Below are positions 44,713-53,200 of a stretch of 64,000 nt of DNA, one piece after another. The notes beneath the pieces are model-generated. The model had not been told where the DNA came from, ran no database searches, and saw only the letters and a program-made list of their open reading frames with translations. Source of the stretch: Gilvimarinus gilvus (GTDB taxonomy: Bacteria > Pseudomonadota > Gammaproteobacteria > Pseudomonadales > Cellvibrionaceae); NCBI RefSeq assembly GCF_030518155.1, contig NZ_JAULRU010000569.1:1-64000 (forward strand), in the 5' to 3' direction. The number at the start of each line of letters is the position of its first letter. Within the stretch, counting starts at the first letter, position 1. A program made the translations under genes and the position numbers.

Positions 44713-45285
44713 GGCATCCTTGATTGTATTCGAGCTTAGTATTTTGATCCTTTCCAACGATTTCGAAAAGAACTTTTCACATAGTTGGTAGGGTATCGTA
44801 TAGTAAAAATCTTGAGAGGTAACGATGCTATCAAACACTGAATTACTTGAATTTGGCTTCATTTCATATTTGTAATCCATTACAACCTCTTTATTAGTAA
44901 CTAATGCGCTTTCAAGATCGGCATAAGTTATGTTCAGGTCGGATTTACCTTTTGCATCCTTCAATGTCGACTCAACTTCATTTTTCAGTGTTATGTATTG
45001 GTTCTCCAAAAATGCTCTGGACCAATCAGACAACTCTGGATAGAGCTTATCTAGTAAATGAGTGTGGCGACATTCTCTACCGTTATCTATTTCCCAGAAT
45101 ATTTTGACAATGAGTTCAAACACTACCGCATTTAAAAAATAGCATGTAGCATTAATTTGGAAAAAATCATCTCGAATAAACTTTTCATGATGAGATTGAT
45201 CTGCCGGCTTAATTGAAAGTTGAATTTTTGTGCTTTTAATAAAGCTTTCTGCTGCTCTGATTTTCTCTTCCGTGCAAATCAACAT
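44707..45285 (-). CDS. HEPN-like cassette protein
   Basis: The 192-residue helical protein has an N-terminal hydrophobic helix with CYFLNAVVFELIVKIFWEIDNGRECRHTHLLDKLYPEL, resembling HEPN domains, where a polar/His motif is followed by L..L..L. The RECRHTH stretch could be an Rx4-6H RNase motif, though the spacing is not exact. HEPN proteins are often toxins or phage-defence effectors. The ATG at 45285 is chosen because AGGAGG, partly supplied by the attC 3' core GTTAGGA, is five bases upstream. Confidence 0.55.
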   Translation of the reverse strand: MLICTEEKIRAAESFIKSTKIQLSIKPADQSHHEKFIRDDFFQINATCYFLNAVVFELIVKIFWEIDNGRECRHTHLLDKLYPELSDWSRAFLENQYITLKNEVESTLKDAKGKSDLNITYADLESALVTNKEVVMDYKYEMKPNSSNSVFDSIVTSQDFYYTIPYQLCEKFFSKSLERIKILSSNTIKDAS

Positions 45286-45292
45286 GGACACC

Positions 45293-45382
45293 TCCTAACG
45301 CCTTTGTAACGAAAAGCCTTGTGGCGAAGCCACGCTTAAGGCTGTCCAGCCCGAAGGGCGATCATTGACAAACTTGTTAGGC
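45293..45382 (-). repeat. attC site
   Basis: A 90-bp site on the minus strand from GCCTAAC (45376-45382) to GTTAGGA (45293-45299), with arms AAGTTTGT/ACAAAGG and inner palindromes CGCCCTTCGGGC and GTGGCTTCGCCAC. The 3' core also forms the ribosome-binding site of the next gene. Confidence 0.88.
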
Positions 45383-45847
45383 CTAGCCGCTGAACTTGAC
45401 AATATACATCCTTGCATTTGTTGTAATCTCAGAAAATGCCTGCTCCATAATTCTCTGTGACCATGCTTCACCACGATTGCCAGAACCTGCCCCAATCAAA
45501 GGAAAGGCAACGCTTTCGAAGCCGAGTTCGTTCACCAAAGCCATTGCATTTTTAACGCTCTCACGGACTGAATATTCTGTGGCGAACCAGAACATATTTA
45601 TACCTGCGACATGTATTATGCCCTTAAACTTAAGATTGCCTGAGCCTGTAACCCTCGCCTGGCCTAACGGTATTGGACCAAACTTGGCAACTTCTTTAAA
45701 AGGCTTAGTTCCTCCACGTTTTTTAATTGCACCGGACACTCCTTGAGGCAGAAGTAACCACCACGGGATAATATTCCGGTTCCAGCTATTAACGATCACC
45801 TCGACATCTTGCTCGAGCAAATCTCCGTCTATGATAGTAACTTTCAT
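45383..45847 (-). CDS. Macro-domain (ADP-ribose-binding) protein
   Basis: The 154-residue protein is a single macro domain: VTIIDGDLLEQDVEVIVNSWNRNIIPWW, then LPQGVSGAIKKRGG, GQARVTGSGNLKFKGIIHVAG, and SVAFPLIGAGSGNRGEAWSQRIM. These correspond to the ADP-ribose-binding loops. Macro domains can remove ADP-ribose from proteins or nucleic acids and occur in phage-defence and toxin-antitoxin modules. Its partner here is unknown. The stop TAG is adjacent to the 5' core of the 45293 attC. Confidence 0.88.
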   Translation of the reverse strand: MKVTIIDGDLLEQDVEVIVNSWNRNIIPWWLLLPQGVSGAIKKRGGTKPFKEVAKFGPIPLGQARVTGSGNLKFKGIIHVAGINMFWFATEYSVRESVKNAMALVNELGFESVAFPLIGAGSGNRGEAWSQRIMEQAFSEITTNARMYIVKFSG

Positions 45848-45855
45848 TTTATCTG

Positions 45856-45964
45856 ACCTAACGCCGTTGTAACCGGACCGAATTGCGGAGCGGTTTTTGT
45901 GTTAGAAGCGCAGCGAATACAAAACTGCGCAGCAATTTGGTTCCGGTTTACAACCTTGTTATAC
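45856..45964 (-). repeat. attC site
   Basis: A 109-bp imperfect palindrome on the minus strand from GTATAAC (45958-45964) to GTTAGGT (45856-45862). The arms GGTTGTAAACCGGAACC and GGTCCGGTTACAACGG pair with one bulge, and an inner CTGCGCAG/CGCTGCGC pair is present. A typical attC. Confidence 0.9.
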
Positions 45965-45966
45965 GC

Positions 45967-46080
45967 TTACTTCTTCTTTTTGTCGGAGCTATTGTTAACT
46001 TGGCTTTTCTTGACGTACTCAGTAGTTGGAGGCTTTTGCTCGGTATTGTTTTGCGGCTTTTTCTGGTCTTTGTCACTCAT
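45967..46080 (-). CDS. 37-residue Lys-rich peptide coupled to the membrane-protein gene
   Basis: This short frame encodes a hydrophilic, Lys/Asn/Gln-rich 37-residue peptide (begins MSDKDQKKPQNN, ends SSDKKKK). Its ATG overlaps the TGA of the upstream membrane-protein gene (ATGA) and AAGGAG lies nine bases before it, a strong sign of real translation. The stop TAA falls just before the 45964 attC, so the two genes share one cassette. No homologue is recognised. Confidence 0.65.
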   Translation of the reverse strand: MSDKDQKKPQNNTEQKPPTTEYVKKSQVNNSSDKKKK

Positions 46081-46580
46081 ATTACTAGCTCCTTAATAGC
46101 TATTAAAATTACAAGAAGCCCAGAAATCCACGCAGCTATAGCCATTTCATTGTATGCATACTCAAGATTCTGTGCTTTCCTATCTATTACAACACTAAGT
46201 TTTTCGGTAGTATCCACATAGCAGTCAATCATATGTGCTAGTGATTTTTCATCGGATGTGCCAAGTATGTAATCAGCATTTGCTCGGCTTTTGGGAGCGA
46301 CTGGACATTCCCCCAACTTCAATGCAAGTAGGGCATGCCCCCAAGAGCACGCTAAAACTAAAGATATTGCTCCACAAGCCACCAGAATTAGCCATTCTAT
46401 CTCGCTGACTGGCGAGAATATTACCTTAGATTTGAATCCCACAAGGGCGGTAAAGATACCGATCACTATTGTCATGAGAGTTACGAGTTTCCCGCACTTC
46501 TCTTCAAAATGTTTGAAGCGCGACTGCTCCTCTATGTAGCGGTCTTTTATATAATTGAGAGCTTCCGTTTTAATATCCAT
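46077..46580 (-). CDS. Three-helix membrane protein, first cassette of the array
   Basis: The 167-residue protein has a charged N-terminal helix (YIKDRYIEEQSRFKHFEEK), two adjacent membrane helices (about 32-49 and 62-85), a cytoplasmic loop of about 60 residues, and a last helix at 147-165. The layout, two close helices plus a soluble part, recalls small membrane effectors of defence systems (SLATT-like), but this is only resemblance. Its start is 13 bases from a lone 3'-core-like GTTATAC. It is coupled by ATGA to a Lys-rich peptide gene. Confidence 0.7.
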   Translation of the reverse strand: MDIKTEALNYIKDRYIEEQSRFKHFEEKCGKLVTLMTIVIGIFTALVGFKSKVIFSPVSEIEWLILVACGAISLVLACSWGHALLALKLGECPVAPKSRANADYILGTSDEKSLAHMIDCYVDTTEKLSVVIDRKAQNLEYAYNEMAIAAWISGLLVILIAIKELVI

Positions 46581-46592
46581 ACTTGCTCTTAC

Positions 46593-46599
46593 GTATAAC
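46593..46599 (-). other. Lone integron core site, possible attI remnant
   Basis: On the minus strand GTTATAC lies 13 bases before the first cassette gene. Unlike the other core sites it has no matching 5' core or inverted arm on its far side. An attI has exactly this form, a simple core site at the head of the array. No integrase gene follows, so this is inference. Confidence 0.4.
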
Positions 46600-46864
46600 A
46601 GTTAATTAAAAAGCATGGGCATATCTAGACACCATGTCTACATCTAGGAACAAGTGTCCACATCTAACCACCTGAGTCTAAATCTGCACACCGTCAACCT
46701 GTGTCGCTCGAACATTAAAATTGAAGTAACCAAAGAAAGGAAAGTGCGCCGCATCACTCCCGACGTGCTTAGATACCTTCCAGTTGGTTGAATCTACAGG
46801 CATCGCCAAATTTAAGACAAGTCAGATCAACCTGTAAAACACTTGAGGAAAAGAGTGCCATGGT

Positions 46865-46889
46865 TTCGACAACTTGGCAAGTTGTCGAA
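46865..46889. repeat. Perfect 11-bp inverted repeat
   Basis: TTCGACAACTT and AAGTTGTCGAA are separated by GGC, forming a perfect hairpin. It is followed at 46890-46903 by the 14-bp palindrome GTCGGACGTCCGAC. No T-run follows on either strand. Confidence 0.8.
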
Positions 46890-47490
46890 GTCGGACGTCC
46901 GACGCCTGATGGGAATAGAAAGTCTGATGTCCGACGTCTGAGGTCGGATGCAAAAAACTAATCTAGCTACGAAGTGCCCTGCCCCTCCCGTCGTATCCAG
47001 CCGAAGACGAGCTAATTTTGTGGGTCAATTGCACATAGGAAGTGTGAATGCCTGAAGTCCGACGTCTGACGCTTAAGAGCATTGAGCTACGGAGTACCCC
47101 TCCCCCATGCCACTGAGCCGAGTGGAGATTGAATTTGGTGGGTAAGCTCGCATGGACGCGAGTGCAAGTATCGTCAGGCCAGGGAAGGCCTGTCGATACG
47201 ACCCTCCAAATTCAATCGTAGCGAGGGAACCCGAAGGGCCAGTTGCGGGGCGCGTCTTTTGGTTACTTTTCGTCGCGTCACGAAAAGTTACTCGCCCGCC
47301 CGGGCGAAATCCGGGCAAATGACTAGAAAAGAAAAGTCTGATGTCTGACAGGAATAGAAAGTCTGAGGTCTGATGTCTGAAGTCGGACGTAAAACAAGGC
47401 CATGCTACGAAGTATCCCTACTCCTCCCATCGTATCCAGCTGAACGTAGGCCAATTTGGGTGGTTAATCGCGCATGGAGAAGGTGAATAT
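46890..47490. repeat. Three diverged copies of a composite non-coding repeat
   Basis: A block of about 150 bp occurs three times in direct orientation, at about 46905-47047, 47048-47165 and 47336-47480. Each has a cluster of GTCYGAYGTC-type units (for example GTCTGATGTCCGACGTCTGA), then GCTACGRAGTRYCCC, a C-rich stretch, CCAGCYGA, and AATTTGGTGGGT...GCATGGA. The copies share perhaps two thirds of positions. The palindromic GACGTC centres could form hairpins. No convincing protein is encoded. It separates the cassette array from the imuA operon. Confidence 0.75.
47261..47319. repeat. 59-bp exact direct repeat, copy 1
   Basis: The 59 bases from GGTTACTTTTCGTC to CCGGGCAAA are identical to 47537-47595. 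The unit contains ACTTTTCGTC/GACGAAAAGT-type and CCCGGGCG dyads. It encodes, in shadow, the phrase PGFRPGGRVTF seen on the minus strand at both copies. Confidence 0.9.
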
Positions 47491-47536
47491 TGCGGAGCAA
47501 TAGAGAAGCCAGCCTGGGCTGCGTGCAAGAGCGACG

Positions 47537-47595
47537 GGTTACTTTTCGTCGCGTCACGAAAAGTTACTCGCCCGCCCGGGCGAAATCCGGGCAAA
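47537..47595. repeat. 59-bp exact direct repeat, copy 2
   Basis: Identical to 47261-47319. It ends 35 bp before the LexA box of imuA, so the repeat lies directly against that promoter. Confidence 0.9.
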
Positions 47596-47630
47596 AAAAC
47601 CCCCTTGAATCCCCACCCCAAAACACTATA

Positions 47631-47646
47631 CTGTACATACATACAG
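47631..47646 (+). promoter_or_regulatory. LexA (SOS) box upstream of imuA
   Basis: CTGTACATACATACAG is a perfect CTGT-N8-ACAG site with alternating purine-pyrimidine centre, matching the gammaproteobacterial LexA consensus. It lies 18 bp before the imuA ATG, so LexA would block transcription until DNA damage. Confidence 0.88.
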
Positions 47647-47664
47647 CATAGATGCCATGCAACC

Positions 47665-48342
47665 ATGACCAATATCGAACAACTACTGCAACAGCGCCGT
47701 ATTTACCGTGGGGGGCAACTGGCCCCTCCGGCGGCCGTGCACCCCAGTGGTTTTACCGAGTTGGATAACGCTTTGGGCGGTGGCCTGCCCGGTAGCGGCG
47801 TGTGCCGCATACAATCGGACACCGGTATTGGCGAGCTGCGCCTGCTGGCACCTTATTTACGTTCGGCCGATGGCGAATTACTGGTACTAATTAACCCACC
47901 GGGCGCGCTGTGCCCGGACTTTTGGGCCGAGGCGGGTTTTAGCTGTGAGCAGCTCTACGCTGTGTACGGCGACAACAAGCAAGCCCTCTGGAGCGCTAAG
48001 CAGTGTCTGCAAAGTGGTTGTTGTGTGTCGGTGCTTTTGTGGCAAAGGGACATCAGTGTGGCGGATATAAAACGCCTACAGCTGGCAAGTACTGAGGGGC
48101 GGTGCGCACTGTGGTTACTGCAAAGCGCCGGGCGGGCCAATCAATCCCTACCGCTGACACTCAGCCTCGCCCTGGCCCCCACTCACAACGGGCTTGAGGT
48201 GCGTGTCACCAAGCGCAAAGGCGGTTGGCCCACCGGCCCCATTCAGTTGGATTGGCGTGCCGACTGGCCAGCGCTGGTACTGCAACCGCTGCCGGCCAAT
48301 GTGCACCCGCTGTCGCAACCGGGGCGGCGCCAACGCGCCTGA
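47665..48342 (+). CDS. imuA: Mutasome protein ImuA (RecA/SulA-like)
   Basis: ImuA is the RecA-like partner in the ImuA-ImuB-DnaE2 translesion mutasome. The 225-residue protein begins MTNIEQLLQQRRIYRGGQ and contains the conserved PSGFTELDNALGGGLPGSGVCRI, ELLVLINPPG, and TEGRCALWLLQSAGR. The Walker A motif of RecA is replaced by a degenerate SDTGIGELRL, as in this family. The start was set at 47665, after the LexA box; the longer frame would cross the promoter. It heads the operon. Confidence 0.92.
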   Translation: MTNIEQLLQQRRIYRGGQLAPPAAVHPSGFTELDNALGGGLPGSGVCRIQSDTGIGELRLLAPYLRSADGELLVLINPPGALCPDFWAEAGFSCEQLYAVYGDNKQALWSAKQCLQSGCCVSVLLWQRDISVADIKRLQLASTEGRCALWLLQSAGRANQSLPLTLSLALAPTHNGLEVRVTKRKGGWPTGPIQLDWRADWPALVLQPLPANVHPLSQPGRRQRA

Positions 48343-48352
48343 ACTCAACACC

Positions 48353-49762
48353 ATGCTCTGGCTCTATATCCACTTTCCGGCCTTGCAGCTGGACAGCCTA
48401 CCCACCGCCCCCAATGAGACACCCTGCCCACGGGCGATTGTCTGCGAACGCCACTTTACGGTGCTGCAGCTCAACACCGAGGCCGAAGCCTCAGGCTTAC
48501 ATCTGGGCATGGGCATGGCGCTGGCTTGCTCGCTGAACCGCGAACTGCAGGTGTTGCCCTTTCAATCGAATTTTGGCCCCGAGCGCCTGCGTGAAATTGC
48601 TCACCTACTCTACCCGCTCAGCGCTGACATCAGTATTTTTGAGCCCGACGGATTACTGCTTAAGGCCAGTTCCATGCTGCGTTACCACGGCGGCTTAACC
48701 CCCTACTGGCAAGCCATTACAGCACACCTTAATAATGAAGGGCTGCGCCACTCGGCCGCCACCGGTTTGCGCCCACTGAGTGCCCGGGTGGTGGCCAGAC
48801 ACGGCGACACCTGCATTGAAGACGACAACCACTGGCTGCAACACCACTGGCAAATTTTGCCGTTACACGCCGCGGACTTTGCATCCCGCCCGCTGAATGA
48901 TTTGCAGCGCCTCGGCTTAAAAAGTTTAGCCAAGCTGTGTGCTCTGCCACGCTCGGAGCTGGCCGACCGGCTCGACAACACGAGCTTAACGTACCTGCAA
49001 AAACTCACCGGAGAAAAACCACACCCAGTGCGTTTTTTTACCCCCCCTGAACGCTTTGGCCACTACCGCGAGCTGCCCTGTGAAATTGAAACCACCGATG
49101 CCTTGCTGCCACCTTTAACCGTCACTGTGCAAAGCCTGCAGCGGTTTTTACAAAGCCGCGCTCAGGTCACGGACGCACTGCAGCTGACGTTACACCTGCG
49201 TGCGCAAGAGTCCATTGTGCTGAACATTCACGCCGGTGGCGGCGAAGACTCGGCCAAGCTGTGGCAAGGTTTGATTGAGCTTAAATTGGAAAGCCTCGCC
49301 CTGAATGCGGCCATTTACGCCTACACACTGAGCGCTAACCGCAGCTTTAACCGGGAGCAGAAAAACCAAGATTTATTCTGTAACCAAAACGCTGAACTCA
49401 CCCCAGCGCAGCTACTTGCGCGCCTACAGGCAAAGCTTGGCAGCGAGGCCATTAAGCAAACCTTGCTCTGCAATGATTTTCGCCCGGGCGTTCACCCCGG
49501 CCACATAAAACCCACGCAAAAATTAACAGCACTTACGCCACATTCACTGCGGCCCAGCGTGTTACTGCGCCACCCTAAGGCCACCGCCGAGCCCTTGGTG
49601 CTGGTGCACGGGCCCGAGCGCATAGTGACCGGCTGGTGGGATCAGCAAACCCTATCGCGCGATTATTTTGTTGCCCGCAACCGCGCCGGGCGCTGGCTGT
49701 GGGTATACAAACCACTGAGCCCGCCCGATAAAAACTGGTACATACACGGGTATTTTTGTTAA
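48353..49762 (+). CDS. imuB: ImuB, Y-family polymerase-like mutasome protein
   Basis: ImuB is a Y-family polymerase homologue without catalytic acidic residues. It bridges DnaE2 and the sliding clamp in damage-induced mutagenesis. The 469-residue protein starts MLWLYIHFPALQLDSL, where active polymerases have an Asp-rich motif, and continues with LHLGMGMALACSLNRELQVLPF, a thumb-like HhH region (LQRLGLKSLAKLCALPRSELADRL), and a C-terminal part with RIVTGWWDQQTLSRDYFVARNRAGRWLWVY. It begins 10 bp after the imuA stop; the upstream extension lies within imuA. Confidence 0.93.
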   Translation: MLWLYIHFPALQLDSLPTAPNETPCPRAIVCERHFTVLQLNTEAEASGLHLGMGMALACSLNRELQVLPFQSNFGPERLREIAHLLYPLSADISIFEPDGLLLKASSMLRYHGGLTPYWQAITAHLNNEGLRHSAATGLRPLSARVVARHGDTCIEDDNHWLQHHWQILPLHAADFASRPLNDLQRLGLKSLAKLCALPRSELADRLDNTSLTYLQKLTGEKPHPVRFFTPPERFGHYRELPCEIETTDALLPPLTVTVQSLQRFLQSRAQVTDALQLTLHLRAQESIVLNIHAGGGEDSAKLWQGLIELKLESLALNAAIYAYTLSANRSFNREQKNQDLFCNQNAELTPAQLLARLQAKLGSEAIKQTLLCNDFRPGVHPGHIKPTQKLTALTPHSLRPSVLLRHPKATAEPLVLVHGPERIVTGWWDQQTLSRDYFVARNRAGRWLWVYKPLSPPDKNWYIHGYFC

Positions 49763-49785
49763 TGCACCATAACCACGGAGCCACC

Positions 49786-50238
49786 ATGTCCCCTTCTACC
49801 ATTTGTGAGTTTTTACTCGCCCACTACTCAGGCTTAGTGCAACTGAACAAGTGGGGAGAAACCTCTTTTTTTTACAATCCCGGCAAGGTGTTACCCCACG
49901 GTATTTATTTTGCGACGATCAAAGAAAAAGACGGCGCCAACGACAAAGGCTCCAACCTTGACCGTACCGAGATATTTCGTTTTAACTTCGCGGTAGCACC
50001 CGCCACCTTCGGGCAACACCTGGGCCCCAAACCCAAGCGCCCCGCCGCCGGCGAAGTCATAAACACCCGTTATGATTTACAACAACTGAACACCCTAATG
50101 CCCCACCCGGTATACGGCTGGATGAACTGGGTGTGTGTTTTAAACCCAGACGACGCATGCTTTGCCGCACTCAAACCCTTACTGGATGAGTCGTATCAGC
50201 TGGCCCAGAAAAAATTTGCCAAACGCTGTAAAAACTAG
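49786..50238 (+). CDS. DUF6194 family protein embedded in the imu operon
   Basis: The 150-residue protein matches the DUF6194 pattern: NKWGETSFFYNPGKVLPHGIYFATIKEKD, LDRTEIFRFNFAV, MPHPVYGWMNWVCVLNPDD, and a C-terminal helix. GGAG precedes the ATG. It lies 23 bp after imuB and 11 bp before dnaE2, so it must be cotranscribed under LexA control. No function is established for the family, and its presence inside a mutasome operon is unusual to my knowledge. Confidence 0.85.
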   Translation: MSPSTICEFLLAHYSGLVQLNKWGETSFFYNPGKVLPHGIYFATIKEKDGANDKGSNLDRTEIFRFNFAVAPATFGQHLGPKPKRPAAGEVINTRYDLQQLNTLMPHPVYGWMNWVCVLNPDDACFAALKPLLDESYQLAQKKFAKRCKN

Positions 50239-50249
50239 CGCTGCGAATC

Positions 50250-53200
50250 ATGCATTACGCCGAGCTGTTTTGTCAGAGCAACTACTCATTTTTAACCGGC
50301 GCCTCACACCCCGAGGAGCTGATCGTGCGCGCTTGCGAATTGGGCTACCGTGCCATTGCCATTACCGATGAATGCTCGGTGGCCGGTGTGGTAAAAGCTT
50401 ACAGCGCCATTAAAGAGTACAAGCTGCCCATCAAATTAATTGTCGGCAGTTTGTTGCGTATGCCGGGCGACATGCGGCTGGTTGCCCTGTGCCCGAACCG
50501 CCAAGGCTACGCCGAGCTGTGCCGCATTATTACCAATGCCCGGCGCCGGGCCCCTAAAAACCACTATGAGTTGTCCCGCTGGGATATCGCCTCACTCAGA
50601 CACTGCCTGCTTATTTGGTTACCGGAAGGCAACACCGAGCAAACCGACAGCGCGCAATGGCTAAAAAAATACCACAGCGGCCGGTTATGGATTGGAGTGC
50701 AGCGTCACCTAACCAACAATGAAGAAGCCCACAACCGGCAGCTCGAACAACTGGCCATGACCGAGCAAATACCACTGGTGGCCTGCGGCGGTGTATTAAT
50801 GCATCACAGCCAGCGCTTAACCCTGCAACATGTACTCAGCGCCCGCAAACTTGGTTTAACCGTCAGCGAGGCCGGTCGTGAACTGCTCAGCAACGCCGAG
50901 TACAGCCTGCGCAGCATAAGCAAGTTGCAACGTTTATTTAACACCCGCTGGCTGCAGCAAAGCCTGCACATTGCCGAGCAGTGCCAGTTTGATATGGGAG
51001 AGCTTAAATACGAATACCCCGCCGAGGTTATACCCAGTGGCTTCACCGCTATGGCGTATTTGCGCCAGCGCGTCGCCGAGGGTTGCCGAAAACGCTTCCC
51101 ACAGGGCGTACCTACGTCCATTGCTGCCACCATTGACAAAGAGCTCACGCTGATTGAAGAAATGGAGTACGCCCATTTCTTTTTAACCATTGACGACATT
51201 GTGCGCTTTGCCCGCGAGCAACATATTTTGTATCAGGGCCGCGGCTCATCAGCCAACTCGGTGGTGTGTTATTGCCTGGAAATTACCGCCGTAGACCCGC
51301 GCCATATTAATGTGTTGTTCGAGCGCTTTATTTCTAAAGAGCGCAACGAGCCACCCGATATTGACGTGGACTTTGAGCACGAAAGGCGTGAAGAAATTAT
51401 TCAGTACATCTATCAAAAGTACGGCCGCGAGCGCGCCGCCCTGGCGGCCACCGTCATTGGCTACCGCTTTAAAAGCGCCCTGCGCGATGTCGGTAAAGCC
51501 CTTGGCTTTAACGACACGCAACTGGATTTTTATATTAAAAACATTAACCGGCGCGATGCCAGCCAGCCCTGGCAGCAACAACTAGGCGAGCTCGGTATTG
51601 ATGCCCAAACCCACACCGGCGCACAGCTGATCCAGCTGACCGAAACCCTACTCGGCTTTCCCCGCCATTTATCCCAGCATGTGGGTGGCTTTGTTATTTC
51701 GAGCGGCCCCCTGTACGAACTGGTGCCGGTAGAAAACGCCGCGATGCCCGACCGAACCGTTATTCAGTGGGACAAGGACGACTTAGAAAGCCTCGGCTTG
51801 TTAAAAGTGGATGTGCTGGCGCTCGGCATGTTGACCGCCATTCGCAAGGCGCTGGATTTAATTGAACGGCACGAACACAAGCGCTATGAACTGTACCAAA
51901 TTACTCGCAGTATGGATGATCAGGCCGTATACGCCGACTTGCAAAAAGCCGACTCCGTGGGCGTATTTCAGGTGGAGTCCCGCGCACAAATGTCGATACT
52001 ACCGCGCTTAAAACCGGCCAGTTACTATGACTTAGTTATTCAAATTGCTATTGTGCGGCCCGGCCCGATTCAGGGCGGTATGGTGCACCCGTATTTAAAA
52101 CGCCGCAACGGCACTGAGTCGGTCAGCTACCCTTCTGAAGATGTGCGCTCGGTGCTAGAACGCACCCTAGGCGTACCTATTTTCCAGGAGCAAGTGATTC
52201 AACTGGCGATGGTCGCGGCGGGCTTTTCCGGCGGCGAAGCCGACCAACTGCGCCGCGCCATGGCGAGCTGGAAAAAAACCGGCAAGCTCATGCAGTTTAA
52301 AAGTAAGTTGATCAACGGCATGCAGGAGCGCGGCTACCCAAAGACGTTTGCCGAACAATTGTTTGAACAAATACGGGGCTTTGGTGAATACGGCTTTCCC
52401 GAGTCGCACTCGGCAAGCTTTGCGCTACTTGCCTACGCCTCGGCCTGGTTAAAACACTACTACCCACAAATCTTTTACTGCGCCTTGCTCAACAGTTTGC
52501 CCATGGGGTTTTACTCCGCCTCCCAGCTGGTGCAGGATGCAATACGCCACGGCCACACCGTACTGCCAGTCTGTGTTAACCACTCGCGTTATGATCACAC
52601 CCTGGAACAACACTCAGGCGAGTGGGCACTCAGGCTTGGGTTTAGGCAAGTCAAGGGCCTGCCCCAGCAAGCGGCAAACACCCTGATTGCAAACCGCGGC
52701 CAGGGCTTTAACAGCCTGGAGCAAGTAAAAGCCAGCGGCATTGGCGCCCCCGCATTGCAGGCGCTGGCCAGTGCCGATGCGCTGGCCACGCTAGCCGGCA
52801 ACCGTTACCAGAGCCGCTGGCAACTGATGGGGCATTCATCCAAGTTAAGCACCCACGCATTATCTCCCACGAGCCACGAGCCAACTCTGGCCATTGCCGA
52901 ACCATCGGCGGTTACACTGCCGGCGCCCAGCGCTGAAGAAAATATGATTGAGGATTACGTTAATTTAGGGTTAAGTTTAGAGCACCACCCGGTGTCACTG
53001 CTATTGGCCGACAACCGCTTACCGCCCTTTACGTTTGCCTGCGACTTAAACCAAAAACAACATCAATCACTGGTGACCGTTGTGGGTGTGGTCACCGGTA
53101 GGCAAAGTCCCGGTACGGCTTCCGGGGTTACCTTTGTCACACTGGAAGATCACACCGGCAACGTCAATGTAGTGGTCTGGTCCGCCACCGCACGCGCGCA

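Larger units (their letters stand above)
41022..46599 (-). mobile_element. Integron gene-cassette array without integrase (CALIN)
   Basis: Nine or ten short minus-strand cassettes lie in series, most separated by attC-type sites: 5' core RYYYAAC, imperfect inverted repeat, 3' core GTTRRRY. Clear sites are at 45856-45964, 45293-45382, 44595-44712, 43478-43529 and 42132-42237. Degenerate ones are at 44144, 43009, 42616 and 41022. All share one orientation and each gene stop lies at or next to the 5' core, as in integron cassettes. No tyrosine recombinase gene of integron type is present in the window. The sites differ in length and sequence, unlike the uniform repeats of Vibrio superintegrons. 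The array lies between the PAP2/YafK genes and the imuA operon. Confidence 0.85.

Noticed and set aside
46890-47400. CRISPR array
   Set aside because: The repeated GTCYGACGTC units are irregular, too short and unevenly spaced, and no cas genes are present.
47073-47672. Two minus-strand frames of about 80 residues sharing PGFRPGGRVTF
   Set aside because: The shared phrase is only the translation of the exact 59-bp DNA repeat, and both frames lie in non-coding repeats without ribosome sites.
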